A DNA stretch of 38,414 bases from Flavobacteriales bacterium. Lineage in GTDB: Bacteria > Bacteroidota > Bacteroidia > Flavobacteriales > BACL11. The position numbers and the translations under genes are program-made. Numbering within the stretch: position 1 is the first letter of the stretch; every line of letters starts with the position of its first letter. Below the pieces are notes generated by a model. That model saw nothing but the letters and a program-made list of their open reading frames with translations. It ran no database searches and was not told the origin of the DNA. This document shows, piece by piece, positions 16,986 to 26,461 of this stretch. The stretch is taken from positions 113,587-152,000 of the forward strand of contig PAHN01000012.1 in the NCBI GenBank assembly GCA_002711125.1, read 5' to 3'.

Positions 16986-17933
16986 ATGGATATTAGTATT
17001 ATTATTCCTTTATATAACGAAGCAGATTCATTATCTGAATTATGTTCATGGATTAATGACGTAATGAAAAAAAATAAATATTCATATGAAATTTTATTAA
17101 TTGATGATGGAAGTAAAGATAATTCTTGGAACAAAATTGAAAATCTATCAATATCTAATTCAAAAATAAAAGGAATAAAGTTTAGAAGGAATTATGGAAA
17201 ATCTGCGGCTATAAATGTTGGTTTTTCAAAAGCTAATGGATCCGTTGTAATTACTATGGATGCTGATTTACAAGATAGCCCTGAAGAAATTCCTGAATTA
17301 TATAAAAAAATTAAAAATGAAAATTTTGATTTGGTTTCAGGTTGGAAAGAAAAGCGTTTTGATCCAATAAGTAAAACTCTACCTACTAAATTATTTAACT
17401 GGGCAGTTAGAAAAGCATCTGGAATTAAATTAAATGATTTTAATTGTGGCCTAAAGGCTTATAAATCTATAGTTGTTAAATCAATTGAGGTTCATGGTGA
17501 AATGCATAGGTATATTCCTGTTTTAGCTAAGTGGGCAGGATTTTCAAAAATCACTGAACAGATTGTAGAGCATCAACCAAGAAAATATGGCGTAACCAAG
17601 TTTGGTGTTGAGCGATTTATAAATGGTTTTTTAGATTTATTGACAGTTACTTTTGTCACAAGATTTACCAAAAAGCCAATGCATTTTTTTGGTATACTAG
17701 GATTATTAATGTTTTTTTTAGGCTTTATTTTATTTGCCTATATAAGTGGTAATAAGTTATACTATATTATTAATGATTTACCTGCTACTAATATTGCAGA
17801 AATGTCTGGTTTTTATATTGCGTTAACTGCTATGATTATTGGAGTTCAACTATTTTTGGCTGGGTTTATTGCAGAAATGATTTCAAGAAATAATTATGAT
17901 CGTAATAACTATCAAATAGAAAAAGAAATTTAA
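16986..17933 (+). CDS. Family 2 glycosyltransferase, GtrB/dolichyl-phosphate-mannose-synthase-like
   Basis: A 315-residue membrane-bound glycosyltransferase of the kind that loads a sugar from a nucleotide donor onto a polyprenyl phosphate. Seen: the GT-A start IIIPLYNEADSL (5-16), LLIDDGSKDN (37-46), RRNYGKSAAINVGF (67-80), the metal-binding DADLQD (92-97) and the acceptor region RKYGVTKFGVERF near 199-211. Two C-terminal membrane segments (about 231-254 and 268-300) match GtrB-like enzymes. It is the second gene of a four-gene cassette with DUF4199, an epimerase and a GT4, which suggests a role in a surface glycan or glycolipid. Sugar and acceptor cannot be told from sequence. Confidence 0.9.
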   Translation: MDISIIIPLYNEADSLSELCSWINDVMKKNKYSYEILLIDDGSKDNSWNKIENLSISNSKIKGIKFRRNYGKSAAINVGFSKANGSVVITMDADLQDSPEEIPELYKKIKNENFDLVSGWKEKRFDPISKTLPTKLFNWAVRKASGIKLNDFNCGLKAYKSIVVKSIEVHGEMHRYIPVLAKWAGFSKITEQIVEHQPRKYGVTKFGVERFINGFLDLLTVTFVTRFTKKPMHFFGILGLLMFFLGFILFAYISGNKLYYIINDLPATNIAEMSGFYIALTAMIIGVQLFLAGFIAEMISRNNYDRNNYQIEKEI

Positions 17934-17936
17934 TTT

Positions 17937-18989
17937 ATGAAAACTAATTTAATAACTGGAGCATGTGGCTTCGTTGGTAAAAATATGGTCTGGAGATTAT
18001 TAGAAAAAACATCAGATCAACTTATTATAATAGATAATTTAAGTGTTGGTAAGCATCCTGACACTTGGATTGATCTTAAAAAAACACATCATTCTGATAA
18101 TATGTGTGTTTATTCTAAAGATGGTATAGATCGTGTTTTTTTTATTGAAGAAGATGCTAGAGAAACTTTTCGTTCCTTGAGATTAGATGATTCGTATTTT
18201 AAAAAGAAATTTAATTTAAATTATGATACATTAAACGATGTTTTTCATTTTGCAGCTATTGTTGGTGGACGTGCAAAAATTGATGGTGACCCAATGATGG
18301 TTGCGTTGGACTTGGCAATTGATGCAGAGTTTTTTTATTGGATCTGTAATAATAAACCAAAAAGAGTTTTATATCCTAGCTCATCTGCAGCTTATCCAAT
18401 CAATCTACAAACTGATGATGGGGCAATTGCTCTTAAAGAAACTGATATAGATTTTTCAAAAATGGGAGAGCCTGATATGACTTATGGATGGTCTAAGTTA
18501 ACTGGTGAATATTTAGCTAAAATAGCTGCTAAATTTTATGGAGTACATATCACTTGTATTCGTCCGTTTTCTGGATATGGTGAAGATCAGGATTTATCAT
18601 ATCCTATACCCGCCATAGCAAAAAGAGCTGCGCAAAAAGAAGATCCTTTTGAAGTATGGGGAACGGGTCATCAGGGTAGAGATTTTGTTCATATTGAAGA
18701 TGTAATTGACTGTATTCTTTTAGCTATGGATAAAATTAGTGATGGAACAGCAATCAATATTGGAATGGGAAGATTAACTACTTTTAGAGATATAATTAAT
18801 GTTTTTTGCAAATTTGCTGGATATAAACCCACTATTAAGACTTTACTTGATAAACCCGTAGGAGTACACTCTAGGTATTGTGACATGCAGTACGTAAAAA
18901 ATGAATTAAATTGGGAAGCAAAAATATCTTTAGAAGAGGGATTAAGAAGAGTATACGATAGAGCAATAGCTGATTTAGATAAGAAGTAA
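17937..18989 (+). CDS. NAD-dependent epimerase/dehydratase (extended SDR)
   Basis: A 350-residue nucleotide-sugar-modifying enzyme of the extended short-chain dehydrogenase family. The NAD-binding TGACGFVGKN (7-16) has the GxxGxxG spacing. The catalytic YGWSK (Tyr183, Lys187) and upstream YPSSSAAYP (146-153) provide the Tyr, Lys and Ser of the active site. HFAAIVGG (104-111) and RDFVHIEDVIDCILLA are typical of UDP-glucose epimerase and GDP-fucose synthase relatives. It most likely makes a sugar donor for the flanking glycosyltransferases; the exact substrate is not resolvable by eye. Its stop overlaps the start of the GT4 gene by one base. Confidence 0.88.
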   Translation: MKTNLITGACGFVGKNMVWRLLEKTSDQLIIIDNLSVGKHPDTWIDLKKTHHSDNMCVYSKDGIDRVFFIEEDARETFRSLRLDDSYFKKKFNLNYDTLNDVFHFAAIVGGRAKIDGDPMMVALDLAIDAEFFYWICNNKPKRVLYPSSSAAYPINLQTDDGAIALKETDIDFSKMGEPDMTYGWSKLTGEYLAKIAAKFYGVHITCIRPFSGYGEDQDLSYPIPAIAKRAAQKEDPFEVWGTGHQGRDFVHIEDVIDCILLAMDKISDGTAINIGMGRLTTFRDIINVFCKFAGYKPTIKTLLDKPVGVHSRYCDMQYVKNELNWEAKISLEEGLRRVYDRAIADLDKK

Positions 18990-20269
18990 TGCGAAAAGTT
19001 GTATGTCTTGGCCCAGGTCCAGTGTTCAAAGGAGGTATTAGTAATTATAATGTTTCTCTTGCAAAAGCAATTAATGATGAGCCTGAAACAGAAGTACATA
19101 TTATTTCTTGGTCAGAACAATACCCTAGAATAATTCCACGAAAATATAAAGATGAGGTTAGTAAGAAAAAATTTCTAGACAACACATCTATTAATATTGA
19201 ATATTTACTTAATTTTAATAAATTTAGTACTTGGAAAAAAACAGTTAATAGAATTTTAGAAATTAAGCCCCAAATTGTAATTATTCAATGGGCAATTGCA
19301 ATTCAAGGAATTCCATTAAATTACATTGTAAAAAAATTAAAGAGACACACTGAAATTGAAGTAATAGGAGATCTTCATTTTATTATACAAAAGGAGGGTA
19401 GTATTTTAGATAATTTTTTAACAAAGATTACTTTATCATCAATTGGAACCTATATAACACACTCTTTAAAGACATATGATGAGCTTAATTTATTATTTAA
19501 TAAAAAGCATAAACTAGCCACTAAAGATGGAGAAAGACAAATAAATAAACAACAAGTTATTAATTTATTTCATCCTGTATATAACTTATTTCAAGTTGAT
19601 CCAAAATTTGATCAACAAAAATTTAAAAAAGAATTAGGATTAAAAAAGCATGTCTTTTTATTTTTTGGTTTTATAAGAAAATATAAAGGATTACATAATG
19701 TTATTCCAGCCTTTCATAAACTTGAGCAAACACGAGATGATGTTAGTTTACTTATTTGTGGAGAAGAATTTTGGAATACCGTTGATCAAAGAAAAATGTC
19801 TGTCAAAGTCAAGAAATTTATTTTTGGAATCGCAAAGAAATTATTTTTAAGGACAAATAATGATGAATCTCAGTATAGACCACTTGATATGATTGAAAAA
19901 TTAGGGGTTCAAAATTGTCATGTTTTTTCAGATTTTATTCCTAACGAGGACGTAAATAAATATTTTCAGGTGTCAGATGCAATTTTATTATTTTATTCTT
20001 ATGCAACTCCTTCTGGTGTTGAATCATTAAGTTATAATTTTAGACTGCCTGTACTTGCCACAAAAGTAGGACATTTTCCAGAGACAATAAATGATGGTGT
20101 TGATGGATATTTAGCTGAAAAAGAATCTATAAATAGTATGGTAGATTCGATGATTAAATCCATTGAAAGTCCTATTGATAAGAAAATGATTGATAAAAAA
20201 GCTGATAAGATGAGCTGGGAAAATTATGCCAACGCTATTTTATATAAGTATCCATATTCTAAAAACTAA
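18989..20269 (+). CDS. Family 4-type glycosyltransferase
   Basis: A 426-residue GT-B-fold enzyme. The N-terminal lobe opens with VVCLGPGPVFKGGISNYNVSLAKAI, whose Gly-rich loop is typical of GT4 donor-side N-domains. The C-terminal lobe has FLFFGFIRKYKGL (near 222-234), LLICGEE, and the donor-binding region GVESLSYNFRLPVLATKVG, where the Glu of the usual E-x7-E motif is visible. It ends without membrane segments, so it should be cytoplasmic or peripheral. It closes the glycan cassette begun by DUF4199 and the GT2. A new promoter element (20302-20309) lies just downstream. Confidence 0.88.
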   Translation: MRKVVCLGPGPVFKGGISNYNVSLAKAINDEPETEVHIISWSEQYPRIIPRKYKDEVSKKKFLDNTSINIEYLLNFNKFSTWKKTVNRILEIKPQIVIIQWAIAIQGIPLNYIVKKLKRHTEIEVIGDLHFIIQKEGSILDNFLTKITLSSIGTYITHSLKTYDELNLLFNKKHKLATKDGERQINKQQVINLFHPVYNLFQVDPKFDQQKFKKELGLKKHVFLFFGFIRKYKGLHNVIPAFHKLEQTRDDVSLLICGEEFWNTVDQRKMSVKVKKFIFGIAKKLFLRTNNDESQYRPLDMIEKLGVQNCHVFSDFIPNEDVNKYFQVSDAILLFYSYATPSGVESLSYNFRLPVLATKVGHFPETINDGVDGYLAEKESINSMVDSMIKSIESPIDKKMIDKKADKMSWENYANAILYKYPYSKN

Positions 20270-20301
20270 ATTTTCTTAAAAATTTACTTGTCTTTTCTTT
20301 T

Positions 20302-20309
20302 TATATTTG
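20302..20309 (+). promoter_or_regulatory. Bacteroidota -7 element before the MORN-repeat gene
   Basis: TATATTTG, an exact TAnnTTTG match eleven bases before the ATG at 20321. It lies inside the extra codons that would be added by the upstream TTG at 20288, supporting the 20321 start and predicting a very short leader. Confidence 0.45.
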
Positions 20310-20320
20310 CTCAAAAAATT

Positions 20321-20980
20321 ATGCGAGCAATTTGTTTTTCTTTATTTTTTTTAATTCCTTTTTTTGCAGTTTCTCAATCTATAAATTATGTAGATAACAG
20401 TGGTATGAAACAAGGAGTTTGGCAAAAGAAATACGCTAACGGTAATATTAGATATGAAGGTATGTTTAAGGATAATAAAGAGATAGGCCTATTTAGATAC
20501 TTTTATGAAGATGGAAGTTTGAAATTAGAAAAAATTTTTTTTCATAATAGTATAGCGGCATCTGCGCATTTTTATTACAAGAATGGCGATATCAAATCTT
20601 CTGGTTTATATGTTAATAGTTTAAAAGATAGTACATGGAATTATTATGATTTTGATAGTGTTTTAATTATGACTGAGCAATATAAAAATGGTAAATTAAA
20701 TGGAGTTACCAAAACTTTTTATAATGAAGGTACTATCTATGAAGTAAAAAATTGGTCTGATAACATATTAAATGGTGTATGGAAGCAATTTTATTTAAAT
20801 GGTAATTTAAAGATGACAGCTTTATATAAAAATAATAAAAGAGAGGGGGAAGAGTTTTATTATTTTCCTAATGGCAATATTTTATCTACTGGATTTTATA
20901 AAAATAATTTGAAGATTGGGGTTTGGAAATACTATTTTGAAGATGGCACAATAGACACAACAATTAATTATAATGAGTAA
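20321..20980 (+). CDS. Secreted MORN-repeat (YwqK-like) protein
   Basis: A 219-residue exported protein with a signal peptide (MRAICFSLFFLIPFFAVSQ) and about seven MORN_2-type repeats built on the pattern Y-NG-I-EG-KN-K-G-W. Examples are YANGNIRYEGMFKDNKEIG, YKNGKLNGVTKTFYNEG, NGVWKQFYLNGNLK and IGVWKYYFEDGTI. These form an extended beta ribbon, often involved in binding or scaffolding. Relatives are sometimes named YwqK antitoxin, but no toxin is present here and the signal peptide argues against an intracellular antitoxin. No sorting domain, so probably periplasmic or outer-membrane associated. Its last eight bases overlap mnmA. Confidence 0.82.
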   Translation: MRAICFSLFFLIPFFAVSQSINYVDNSGMKQGVWQKKYANGNIRYEGMFKDNKEIGLFRYFYEDGSLKLEKIFFHNSIAASAHFYYKNGDIKSSGLYVNSLKDSTWNYYDFDSVLIMTEQYKNGKLNGVTKTFYNEGTIYEVKNWSDNILNGVWKQFYLNGNLKMTALYKNNKREGEEFYYFPNGNILSTGFYKNNLKIGVWKYYFEDGTIDTTINYNE

Positions 20981-22061
20981 AGGAAGAGTTTTGATGGCTA
21001 TGAGTGGAGGTATTGATAGTACAATGGCTTCATTGATTTTACATGAATCAGGCTATGAAGTCATTGGTCTAACAATGAAAACTTGGGATTATTCTAGTTC
21101 TGGTGGAAATAAAAAAGAAACTGGTTGTTGTAGTCTTGATGCAATCAATGATGCAAGAAAATTAGCTGTAGACTGTGGTTTCCCACATACTATTCTTGAT
21201 ATTAGAGATGAGTTTGGGGATTATATTATTGATAATTTTGTTGAAGAATACATTGCAGGAAGAACCCCTAATCCTTGTGTTCTTTGTAATACCCATATAA
21301 AATGGGAAGCATTATTGAAAAGAGCTGATATGCTTGGATGTAAATATATAGCAACCGGTCATTATGCTCAATTAAGATATGAAAATTCAAGATATGTAGT
21401 TTCTAAAGGTCTGGATAATAATAAAGATCAGTCATATGTTTTATGGGGAGTAAAACAAGAATGTTTAGCTAGAACTATTTTTCCAATGGGAGGTTACCAT
21501 AAAGAAGATATTAAAAAAATGGCAATTAGTAGAGGTTATAAAGATTTAGCAGCTAAAAGTGAAAGCTATGAAATTTGTTTTATACCTGATAATGATTATA
21601 GATCATTTTTAAAAAGAAGAGTTAATAATTTAGAATCTAAAGTTGCAGGAGGGAACTTTTTATCTACTAAAGGAGAAGTTCTTGGAAAACATGAAGGTTA
21701 CCCCTTTTATACAATTGGACAAAGAAAAATTGGAATATCTTTAGGTTCAAAGCCAACTTATGTTGTTGCAATAAATCCTGAAGATAATACAGTCGTAGTT
21801 GGTACAAAAGAGGATTTGAAAATGCAAACTATGTATGTGCGAAACATAAATTATGTAAAATATCCTATGATTACAGATGGTATAACTCTTTTAGTTAAAA
21901 TTAGATACAAGCATTCAGGAGAGATGGCTACCATTTTCAATTTTAAAAATAATTTAAAAGTTATCTTTCATAATAAAGTCTCTGGAATAGCACCAGGTCA
22001 GTCTGCAGCTTTTTACGAAGGTGATGATTTAGTAGCTGGGGGTTTTATTATGAAAAATTAA
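20973..22061 (+). CDS. mnmA: tRNA-specific 2-thiouridylase MnmA
   Basis: MnmA activates U34 of Lys, Glu and Gln tRNAs with ATP and inserts sulfur to give 2-thiouridine. The 362-residue length is standard. The PP-loop SGGIDS is at 11-16. The catalytic cysteines are Cys105 (in PCVLCN) and Cys202 (in YEICFIPD), and the tRNA-binding and thiolation region ATGHYAQL (127-134) is present. The C-terminal barrel with FYTIGQRKIGIS and PGQSAAFYEGD is complete. The start ATG lies within the last codons of the MORN-repeat gene, suggesting coupled translation. bshC begins three bases downstream. Confidence 0.96.
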   Translation: MSKGRVLMAMSGGIDSTMASLILHESGYEVIGLTMKTWDYSSSGGNKKETGCCSLDAINDARKLAVDCGFPHTILDIRDEFGDYIIDNFVEEYIAGRTPNPCVLCNTHIKWEALLKRADMLGCKYIATGHYAQLRYENSRYVVSKGLDNNKDQSYVLWGVKQECLARTIFPMGGYHKEDIKKMAISRGYKDLAAKSESYEICFIPDNDYRSFLKRRVNNLESKVAGGNFLSTKGEVLGKHEGYPFYTIGQRKIGISLGSKPTYVVAINPEDNTVVVGTKEDLKMQTMYVRNINYVKYPMITDGITLLVKIRYKHSGEMATIFNFKNNLKVIFHNKVSGIAPGQSAAFYEGDDLVAGGFIMKN

Positions 22062-22064
22062 ATT

Positions 22065-23591
22065 TTGGCTCACAAATTAAAATATAAAGATACCTTTCAG
22101 TTTTCTAATCTAATTTTAGATTACTTAAATGAGGATAAAAAATTAAAGCCCTTTATTAATTATTTTCCTCGTAAAGAAAATTTTTTAAAGCAAATAAAGC
22201 TTAAAGAAAAACAAAAAATAAATAGAAATGTTTTGGTTAATGTCTTAAAGACACAAAACAAAAGTTTAAAACTTTCAAAAAAAACTAATGATAATATTAG
22301 TTTAATATCTTACAAAAATACATTTACAGTTACAACAGGTCATCAGTTATGTTTATGTACTGGTCCATTGTATTTTATTTATAAAATTATATCTACAATT
22401 AATTTATGTGAACAATTAGCCGAACTAAATAAAGGATATAATTTTGTTCCAGTTTTTTGGATGGCTTCTGAAGATCATGACTTAGAAGAAATAAATCACA
22501 TCAATTTATTTAAAAAGAAATTAAAGTGGAATACTGATCAAGCAGGTGTAGTTGGAGAAATGAGTTTAAAAAATATTGAAGAATTTTTATTTGAAATAAA
22601 AAATTCTTTTAAAGATTTTTCTAATAACAAGATATTATCCATGTTTGAGGAAAGCTATTTGAAACACAACAATTTAGCTGATGCAACAAGATTTTTGGTT
22701 AATGAGTTGTTTGGAAAATATGGCTTAGTTATTATTGATGCAAATTGTAAAGAACTTAAACAACAATTTATCAAACAAATAAAAAAAGATATTTTTTATA
22801 ATACTTATTATGAATATTTAAAGAAAACTACTGATGATTTATCTAAATACTATAAACCACAAGCCAATATTAGAAAAATAAATTTTTTTGAAATTTCAAA
22901 AGGAAGGAGAGAATATATTACAGATGATTTTAAGAAAAAAAAGATTGAAAATAGTCCTGAAATTTTTAGTCCAAATGTATTGATGCGCCCACTGTATCAA
23001 GAAATTATTTTACCAAACATATCATATGTTGGAGGAGGTGCTGAAATTTCATATTGGTTACAACTAAAGTCGGTTTTTGATTTAGAAAACGTCCCTTTAC
23101 CTATATTAGTTTTAAGAAGTTCTATTATGCTTATTTCTTCAAAGCAAAAAAAGGTTCTAATGAAAAAAGGATTTAATCTAAAAGATATTTTTCTCTCAAA
23201 AGAAGAGTTGCATAAAAAATATGTTTTAAATAATTTCAGTAAAGAAATTTCTTTAAATAAAGAGTACAAAAAGCTTAAAGAGATATATGAAAAAATTAGA
23301 CTTAAAACTTCTGATGTTGGTTTGCAAAGTAGTCTACAAGCCCAAATTCACAAACAATTAAACTGGGTATCTAATTTTGAAAAAAAAATAATTCGAGAAA
23401 AGAAAAGAGAATGCACTAATTCTCTAAATCAAATTGATAAATTAAAAGAACAATTATTTCCTAATAATAAATTGCAAGAACGTAATGATAATTTTTTTCA
23501 ACATAATATTTCAAATAATGATAAGCTAATTGAAATTATTAAAGGTGCAATTGACCCACTATCAGCTAATTTTGTAGTTTTGGAAATATAA
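22065..23591 (+). CDS. bshC: Bacillithiol biosynthesis cysteine-adding enzyme BshC, TTG start
   Basis: BshC catalyses the last step of bacillithiol synthesis, joining cysteine to glucosaminyl-malate; bacillithiol is the low-molecular-weight thiol of many Bacteroidota. The 508-residue product shows the family core [20 protein letters not shown] (about 87-106), [36 protein letters not shown] and a long coiled-coil insertion towards the C-terminus (about 390-470). The start is TTG at 22065, giving [20 protein letters not shown], which aligns with the expected family N-terminus; no ATG fits. The first and second enzymes of the pathway (BshA, BshB) are not in the window. Confidence 0.93.
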   Translation: MAHKLKYKDTFQFSNLILDYLNEDKKLKPFINYFPRKENFLKQIKLKEKQKINRNVLVNVLKTQNKSLKLSKKTNDNISLISYKNTFTVTTGHQLCLCTGPLYFIYKIISTINLCEQLAELNKGYNFVPVFWMASEDHDLEEINHINLFKKKLKWNTDQAGVVGEMSLKNIEEFLFEIKNSFKDFSNNKILSMFEESYLKHNNLADATRFLVNELFGKYGLVIIDANCKELKQQFIKQIKKDIFYNTYYEYLKKTTDDLSKYYKPQANIRKINFFEISKGRREYITDDFKKKKIENSPEIFSPNVLMRPLYQEIILPNISYVGGGAEISYWLQLKSVFDLENVPLPILVLRSSIMLISSKQKKVLMKKGFNLKDIFLSKEELHKKYVLNNFSKEISLNKEYKKLKEIYEKIRLKTSDVGLQSSLQAQIHKQLNWVSNFEKKIIREKKRECTNSLNQIDKLKEQLFPNNKLQERNDNFFQHNISNNDKLIEIIKGAIDPLSANFVVLEI

Positions 23592-23601
23592 TTTATTTTT
23601 T

Positions 23602-25137
23602 ATGAAGCATGAAAAAGTATTAATTGTTGATTTTGGTTCTCAGTATACTCAACTAATTGCAAGAAGAGTAAGGGAATTAAATATCTATTCTGAAATTCAT
23701 CCTTTTAATAAATTGCCTGATATAGATATTAGGTGGAAAGCTATTATTTTTTCGGGATCACCTTATTCAGTACATGATGATAATTATCCGTATGTTAATT
23801 TGGATAATATAAAAGGTGAAATTCCGCTTCTTACTATTTGTTACGGTGCGCAATTTTTAGTTGCAAATTGTGGGGGAGAGGTGAAAAGGTCAGAACATAG
23901 GGAATATGGAAGAGCGAATTTAACATCTATTGATACAAATTCTAAGTTATTTAAAAATGTTTGTGCAAATTCTCAGGTATGGATGAGTCATGCAGATACT
24001 ATTACTAAAATGCCTGAAGATTTTCTTTTATTAGCCTCAACCAATGATGTGAAATATACAGCTTTTAAAATTAAAGATGAAGATACTTATGGATTGCAAT
24101 TTCACCCAGAAGTCTATCATACACTTGATGGCAAACAAATATTAAGTAATTTTCTGTTAAATATTTCTTTGTGTTCTCAAGATTGGACCCCCTCTACGTT
24201 TGTTAATGAATCAGTAAAAAATTTACAAAAGCAAATACAAAATGACAAGGTTATTTTAGGTCTTTCAGGAGGAGTTGATTCAACTGTAGCTGCAGTACTA
24301 CTTAATCAAGCAATTGGAAGCAATTTATATTGCATATTTGTTGATAATGGACTTCTACGTAAAAATGAATATCAAAGTGTTTTAGAACAATACAAGGGTA
24401 TGGGGTTGAATGTTACTGGAATTGATGCTAAAGATAGCTTTTATAGTGTATTAAGTGGAGTTAAAGATCCTGAAGAAAAACGTAAAGCCATTGGCAAGAA
24501 ATTTATTGAGGTTTTTGACGAAGCATCAAATAATTTACAAAATGTTAAATGGTTAGCTCAAGGAACAATTTACCCTGATGTTATTGAATCAGTTTCAGCA
24601 ACTGGAGGGCCATCTCAAACTATTAAGTCACATCACAATGTAGGAGGTTTACCAAAATATATGAAGCTTAGTATTGTAGAACCATTAAAAATGCTTTTTA
24701 AAGATGAGGTTAGAAGAATTGGTAAATCGTTATTAATTAATAATAAACTCTTGCAACGTCATCCTTTTCCAGGTCCTGGATTAGCAATTCGTATTTTAGG
24801 AGAAGTTACTGTTGATAAAATAAACATTTTACAAGAGGTTGACTATATTTTTATTTCTTCATTAAAAAAAGCTGGTTTATATGATAAAGTATGGCAAGCA
24901 GGAGCAATTTTTCTACCAGTACAATCAGTTGGTGTTATGGGGGATGAACGTACATATGAGCATGCTGTAGCATTAAGAGCAGTAGAATCTACAGATGGGA
25001 TGACAGCTGATTGGGTACATTTACCTCATGATTTTTTAGCGAATGTTTCTAATGAAATTATTAATAAAGTTAAAGGTATTAACCGAGTTGTTTATGATAT
25101 TTCTTCAAAACCTCCAGCAACAATTGAATGGGAATAA
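23602..25137 (+). CDS. guaA: GMP synthase (glutamine-hydrolysing)
   Basis: Converts XMP to GMP with ATP and glutamine-derived ammonia. The 511-residue protein has the class I glutamine amidotransferase domain first: nucleophile Cys80 in [10 protein letters not shown], and the His and Glu of [10 protein letters not shown] near 168-177. The ATP pyrophosphatase domain follows, with [11 protein letters not shown] near 219-229. The dimerisation domain ends in the classic KPPATIEWE. The HHNVGGLP and [15 protein letters not shown] segments are present. Full length, no anomalies. The next gene starts inside its last codons (overlap of ten bases). Confidence 0.97.
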   Translation: MKHEKVLIVDFGSQYTQLIARRVRELNIYSEIHPFNKLPDIDIRWKAIIFSGSPYSVHDDNYPYVNLDNIKGEIPLLTICYGAQFLVANCGGEVKRSEHREYGRANLTSIDTNSKLFKNVCANSQVWMSHADTITKMPEDFLLLASTNDVKYTAFKIKDEDTYGLQFHPEVYHTLDGKQILSNFLLNISLCSQDWTPSTFVNESVKNLQKQIQNDKVILGLSGGVDSTVAAVLLNQAIGSNLYCIFVDNGLLRKNEYQSVLEQYKGMGLNVTGIDAKDSFYSVLSGVKDPEEKRKAIGKKFIEVFDEASNNLQNVKWLAQGTIYPDVIESVSATGGPSQTIKSHHNVGGLPKYMKLSIVEPLKMLFKDEVRRIGKSLLINNKLLQRHPFPGPGLAIRILGEVTVDKINILQEVDYIFISSLKKAGLYDKVWQAGAIFLPVQSVGVMGDERTYEHAVALRAVESTDGMTADWVHLPHDFLANVSNEIINKVKGINRVVYDISSKPPATIEWE

Positions 25138-26426
25138 AGAGTCTTATATTAAATATTTTATTTGTTTTTTGTTGTAATTATATAATATCAGCTAAGGTGA
25201 CAAGTGATACTGTTATTTTTTCTGATAAAAAGTTTGTTGAACATATTGTAGATGCAGGTGAGTCATTAAATTCAATTTCTAATTTTTATAGTATATCTTC
25301 TGAAGATATTAAAAAAGCTAACGATTTAACAAAAAATTTGTATTATAAACAAATACTTTATATACCTATTTATTTAAATTTTGAAAATACTGTTATTGAT
25401 TCTAATAATTTTATTTCTAATGAGATTGATACAAATATTACAAATGTTGCACTCTTTTTACCATACTATATTGCAAAAAATGATATACTTGAAATTCAAG
25501 ATAGTCTTAAATATATTAATAAATATTATAGTAAGTCAGAATCTTCTTTATCTTTTCACCTTGGAGTTGAACTTGCTTTAGATTCTTTAATATCATTAGG
25601 AAAAAAAATAAATTTATTTTGTTTTGATTCAAATCAAGACAGTTTATCAGTTAGTAAAATTATTGAATCTGATACACTTAAGCATATGGATTTAATTATT
25701 GGTCCTATGTATTCTAAGCTTTTTCTTTTATTAAGTAAAAAATATGGAAACGATTCGACTAAAATTTTAATTTCTCCTTTGTCAAGAGAAAACAAAGCTA
25801 AATCATATTCTTCAGTATTTCAAATTGCTTTAACTCATTTGGGACAAGCAGAAAAATTAACTGAATATTTAATAGAATATAAAAAAAATGAAAACATCAT
25901 AATACTTCATGATTCAAAATTAGTTAATATTTTAAATAGAGTTAAGTATAATTTTAAAAAAGAAAATTTAATAGTCAGTGATTATGATGTTTCTGATATT
26001 AATAATATTAAAAATATATGTAAGGATACTCAAAACATTTTACTTTTATCAACTAGCAAGGCTTTTGTTAGTAGAGTTTTATCCTCATTAGGTTCTCTAG
26101 ATTCTCATTCTACTGTTTTTGCATTTGAAGCCTTGAAAACATATAGTAATTTAGATATTAATAATTTAATGAACCTTAATGTTCATATTATAAATTCACG
26201 TGGTATTGATTTAACTAATCATCATGATACAACTTTTGTTAATGCTTTTCAAAAAAAGTTTTTTGCAGACCCACAAAAGTACTCTAAAATAGGATATGAT
26301 ATTATAATGCATTTTATAGGAGATGCTAATATTTATAATTTTAGAAGAACTAAAGCAGGATGTTATGAAAATAGATTCGCTCCTATTTTTCATTATAAGG
26401 ATTATATGTTAGAACGAGTTTTCTAA
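25128..26426 (+). CDS. Exported LysM plus LpoA-like (type 1 periplasmic-binding fold) protein
   Basis: A 432-residue exported protein: signal peptide ([19 protein letters not shown]), one LysM peptidoglycan-binding repeat (about residues 37-84, [20 protein letters not shown], then ILYIPI), a linker, then a periplasmic-binding-protein type 1 domain (about 104-425). Clues to the latter are [29 protein letters not shown] and the second lobe with FAFEALKTY. In LpoA this fold activates penicillin-binding protein 1A, so a peptidoglycan-linked regulatory role is plausible but inferred. A LysM protein directly after guaA is an arrangement I associate with Bacteroidota. The start ATG overlaps the guaA stop; a terminator-like hairpin covers its stop codon. 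Confidence 0.8.
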   Translation: MGIKSLILNILFVFCCNYIISAKVTSDTVIFSDKKFVEHIVDAGESLNSISNFYSISSEDIKKANDLTKNLYYKQILYIPIYLNFENTVIDSNNFISNEIDTNITNVALFLPYYIAKNDILEIQDSLKYINKYYSKSESSLSFHLGVELALDSLISLGKKINLFCFDSNQDSLSVSKIIESDTLKHMDLIIGPMYSKLFLLLSKKYGNDSTKILISPLSRENKAKSYSSVFQIALTHLGQAEKLTEYLIEYKKNENIIILHDSKLVNILNRVKYNFKKENLIVSDYDVSDINNIKNICKDTQNILLLSTSKAFVSRVLSSLGSLDSHSTVFAFEALKTYSNLDINNLMNLNVHIINSRGIDLTNHHDTTFVNAFQKKFFADPQKYSKIGYDIIMHFIGDANIYNFRRTKAGCYENRFAPIFHYKDYMLERVF

Positions 26427-26432
26427 CATTTT
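26407..26432 (+). terminator. Hairpin with T-rich tail at the end of the guaA-LysM unit
   Basis: TGTTAGAA (26407-26414), a six-base loop, and TTCTAACA (26421-26428) form a perfect eight-base stem followed by TTTTC. The hairpin overlaps the last codons and stop of the LysM gene and lies just before a new promoter, so it probably ends the upstream transcript. AT-rich stem, so moderate confidence. Confidence 0.5.
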
Positions 26433-26449
26433 CTAAAAATCTATTTTTT

Positions 26450-26457
26450 TATATTTG
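26450..26457 (+). promoter_or_regulatory. Bacteroidota -7 element before the lectin-GEVED gene
   Basis: TATATTTG, an exact TAnnTTTG match with only four bases before the ATG at 26462. If used, the mRNA would be leaderless or nearly so. No good -33 box at the usual spacing. Confidence 0.45.
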
Positions 26458-26461
26458 CATT

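Noticed and set aside
18689-19099. Minus-strand open frame of 136 codons opposite the epimerase/GT4 junction
   Set aside because: Both strands overlap well-supported genes on the plus strand, and the translation shows no family features.
20268-20284. AT-only inverted repeat after the GT4 gene as a terminator
   Set aside because: The stem is made only of A and T with a short loop, expected by chance in this base composition, and no convincing T run follows.
20288-20320. Earlier TTG start for the MORN-repeat protein
   Set aside because: It covers the -7 element at 20302-20309; the ATG at 20321 gives a normal signal peptide.
20321-20980. Antitoxin of a toxin-antitoxin pair (YwqK name)
   Set aside because: It has a signal peptide and no toxin gene beside it; the neighbours are mnmA and a glycosyltransferase. 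Only the repeat type is shared.
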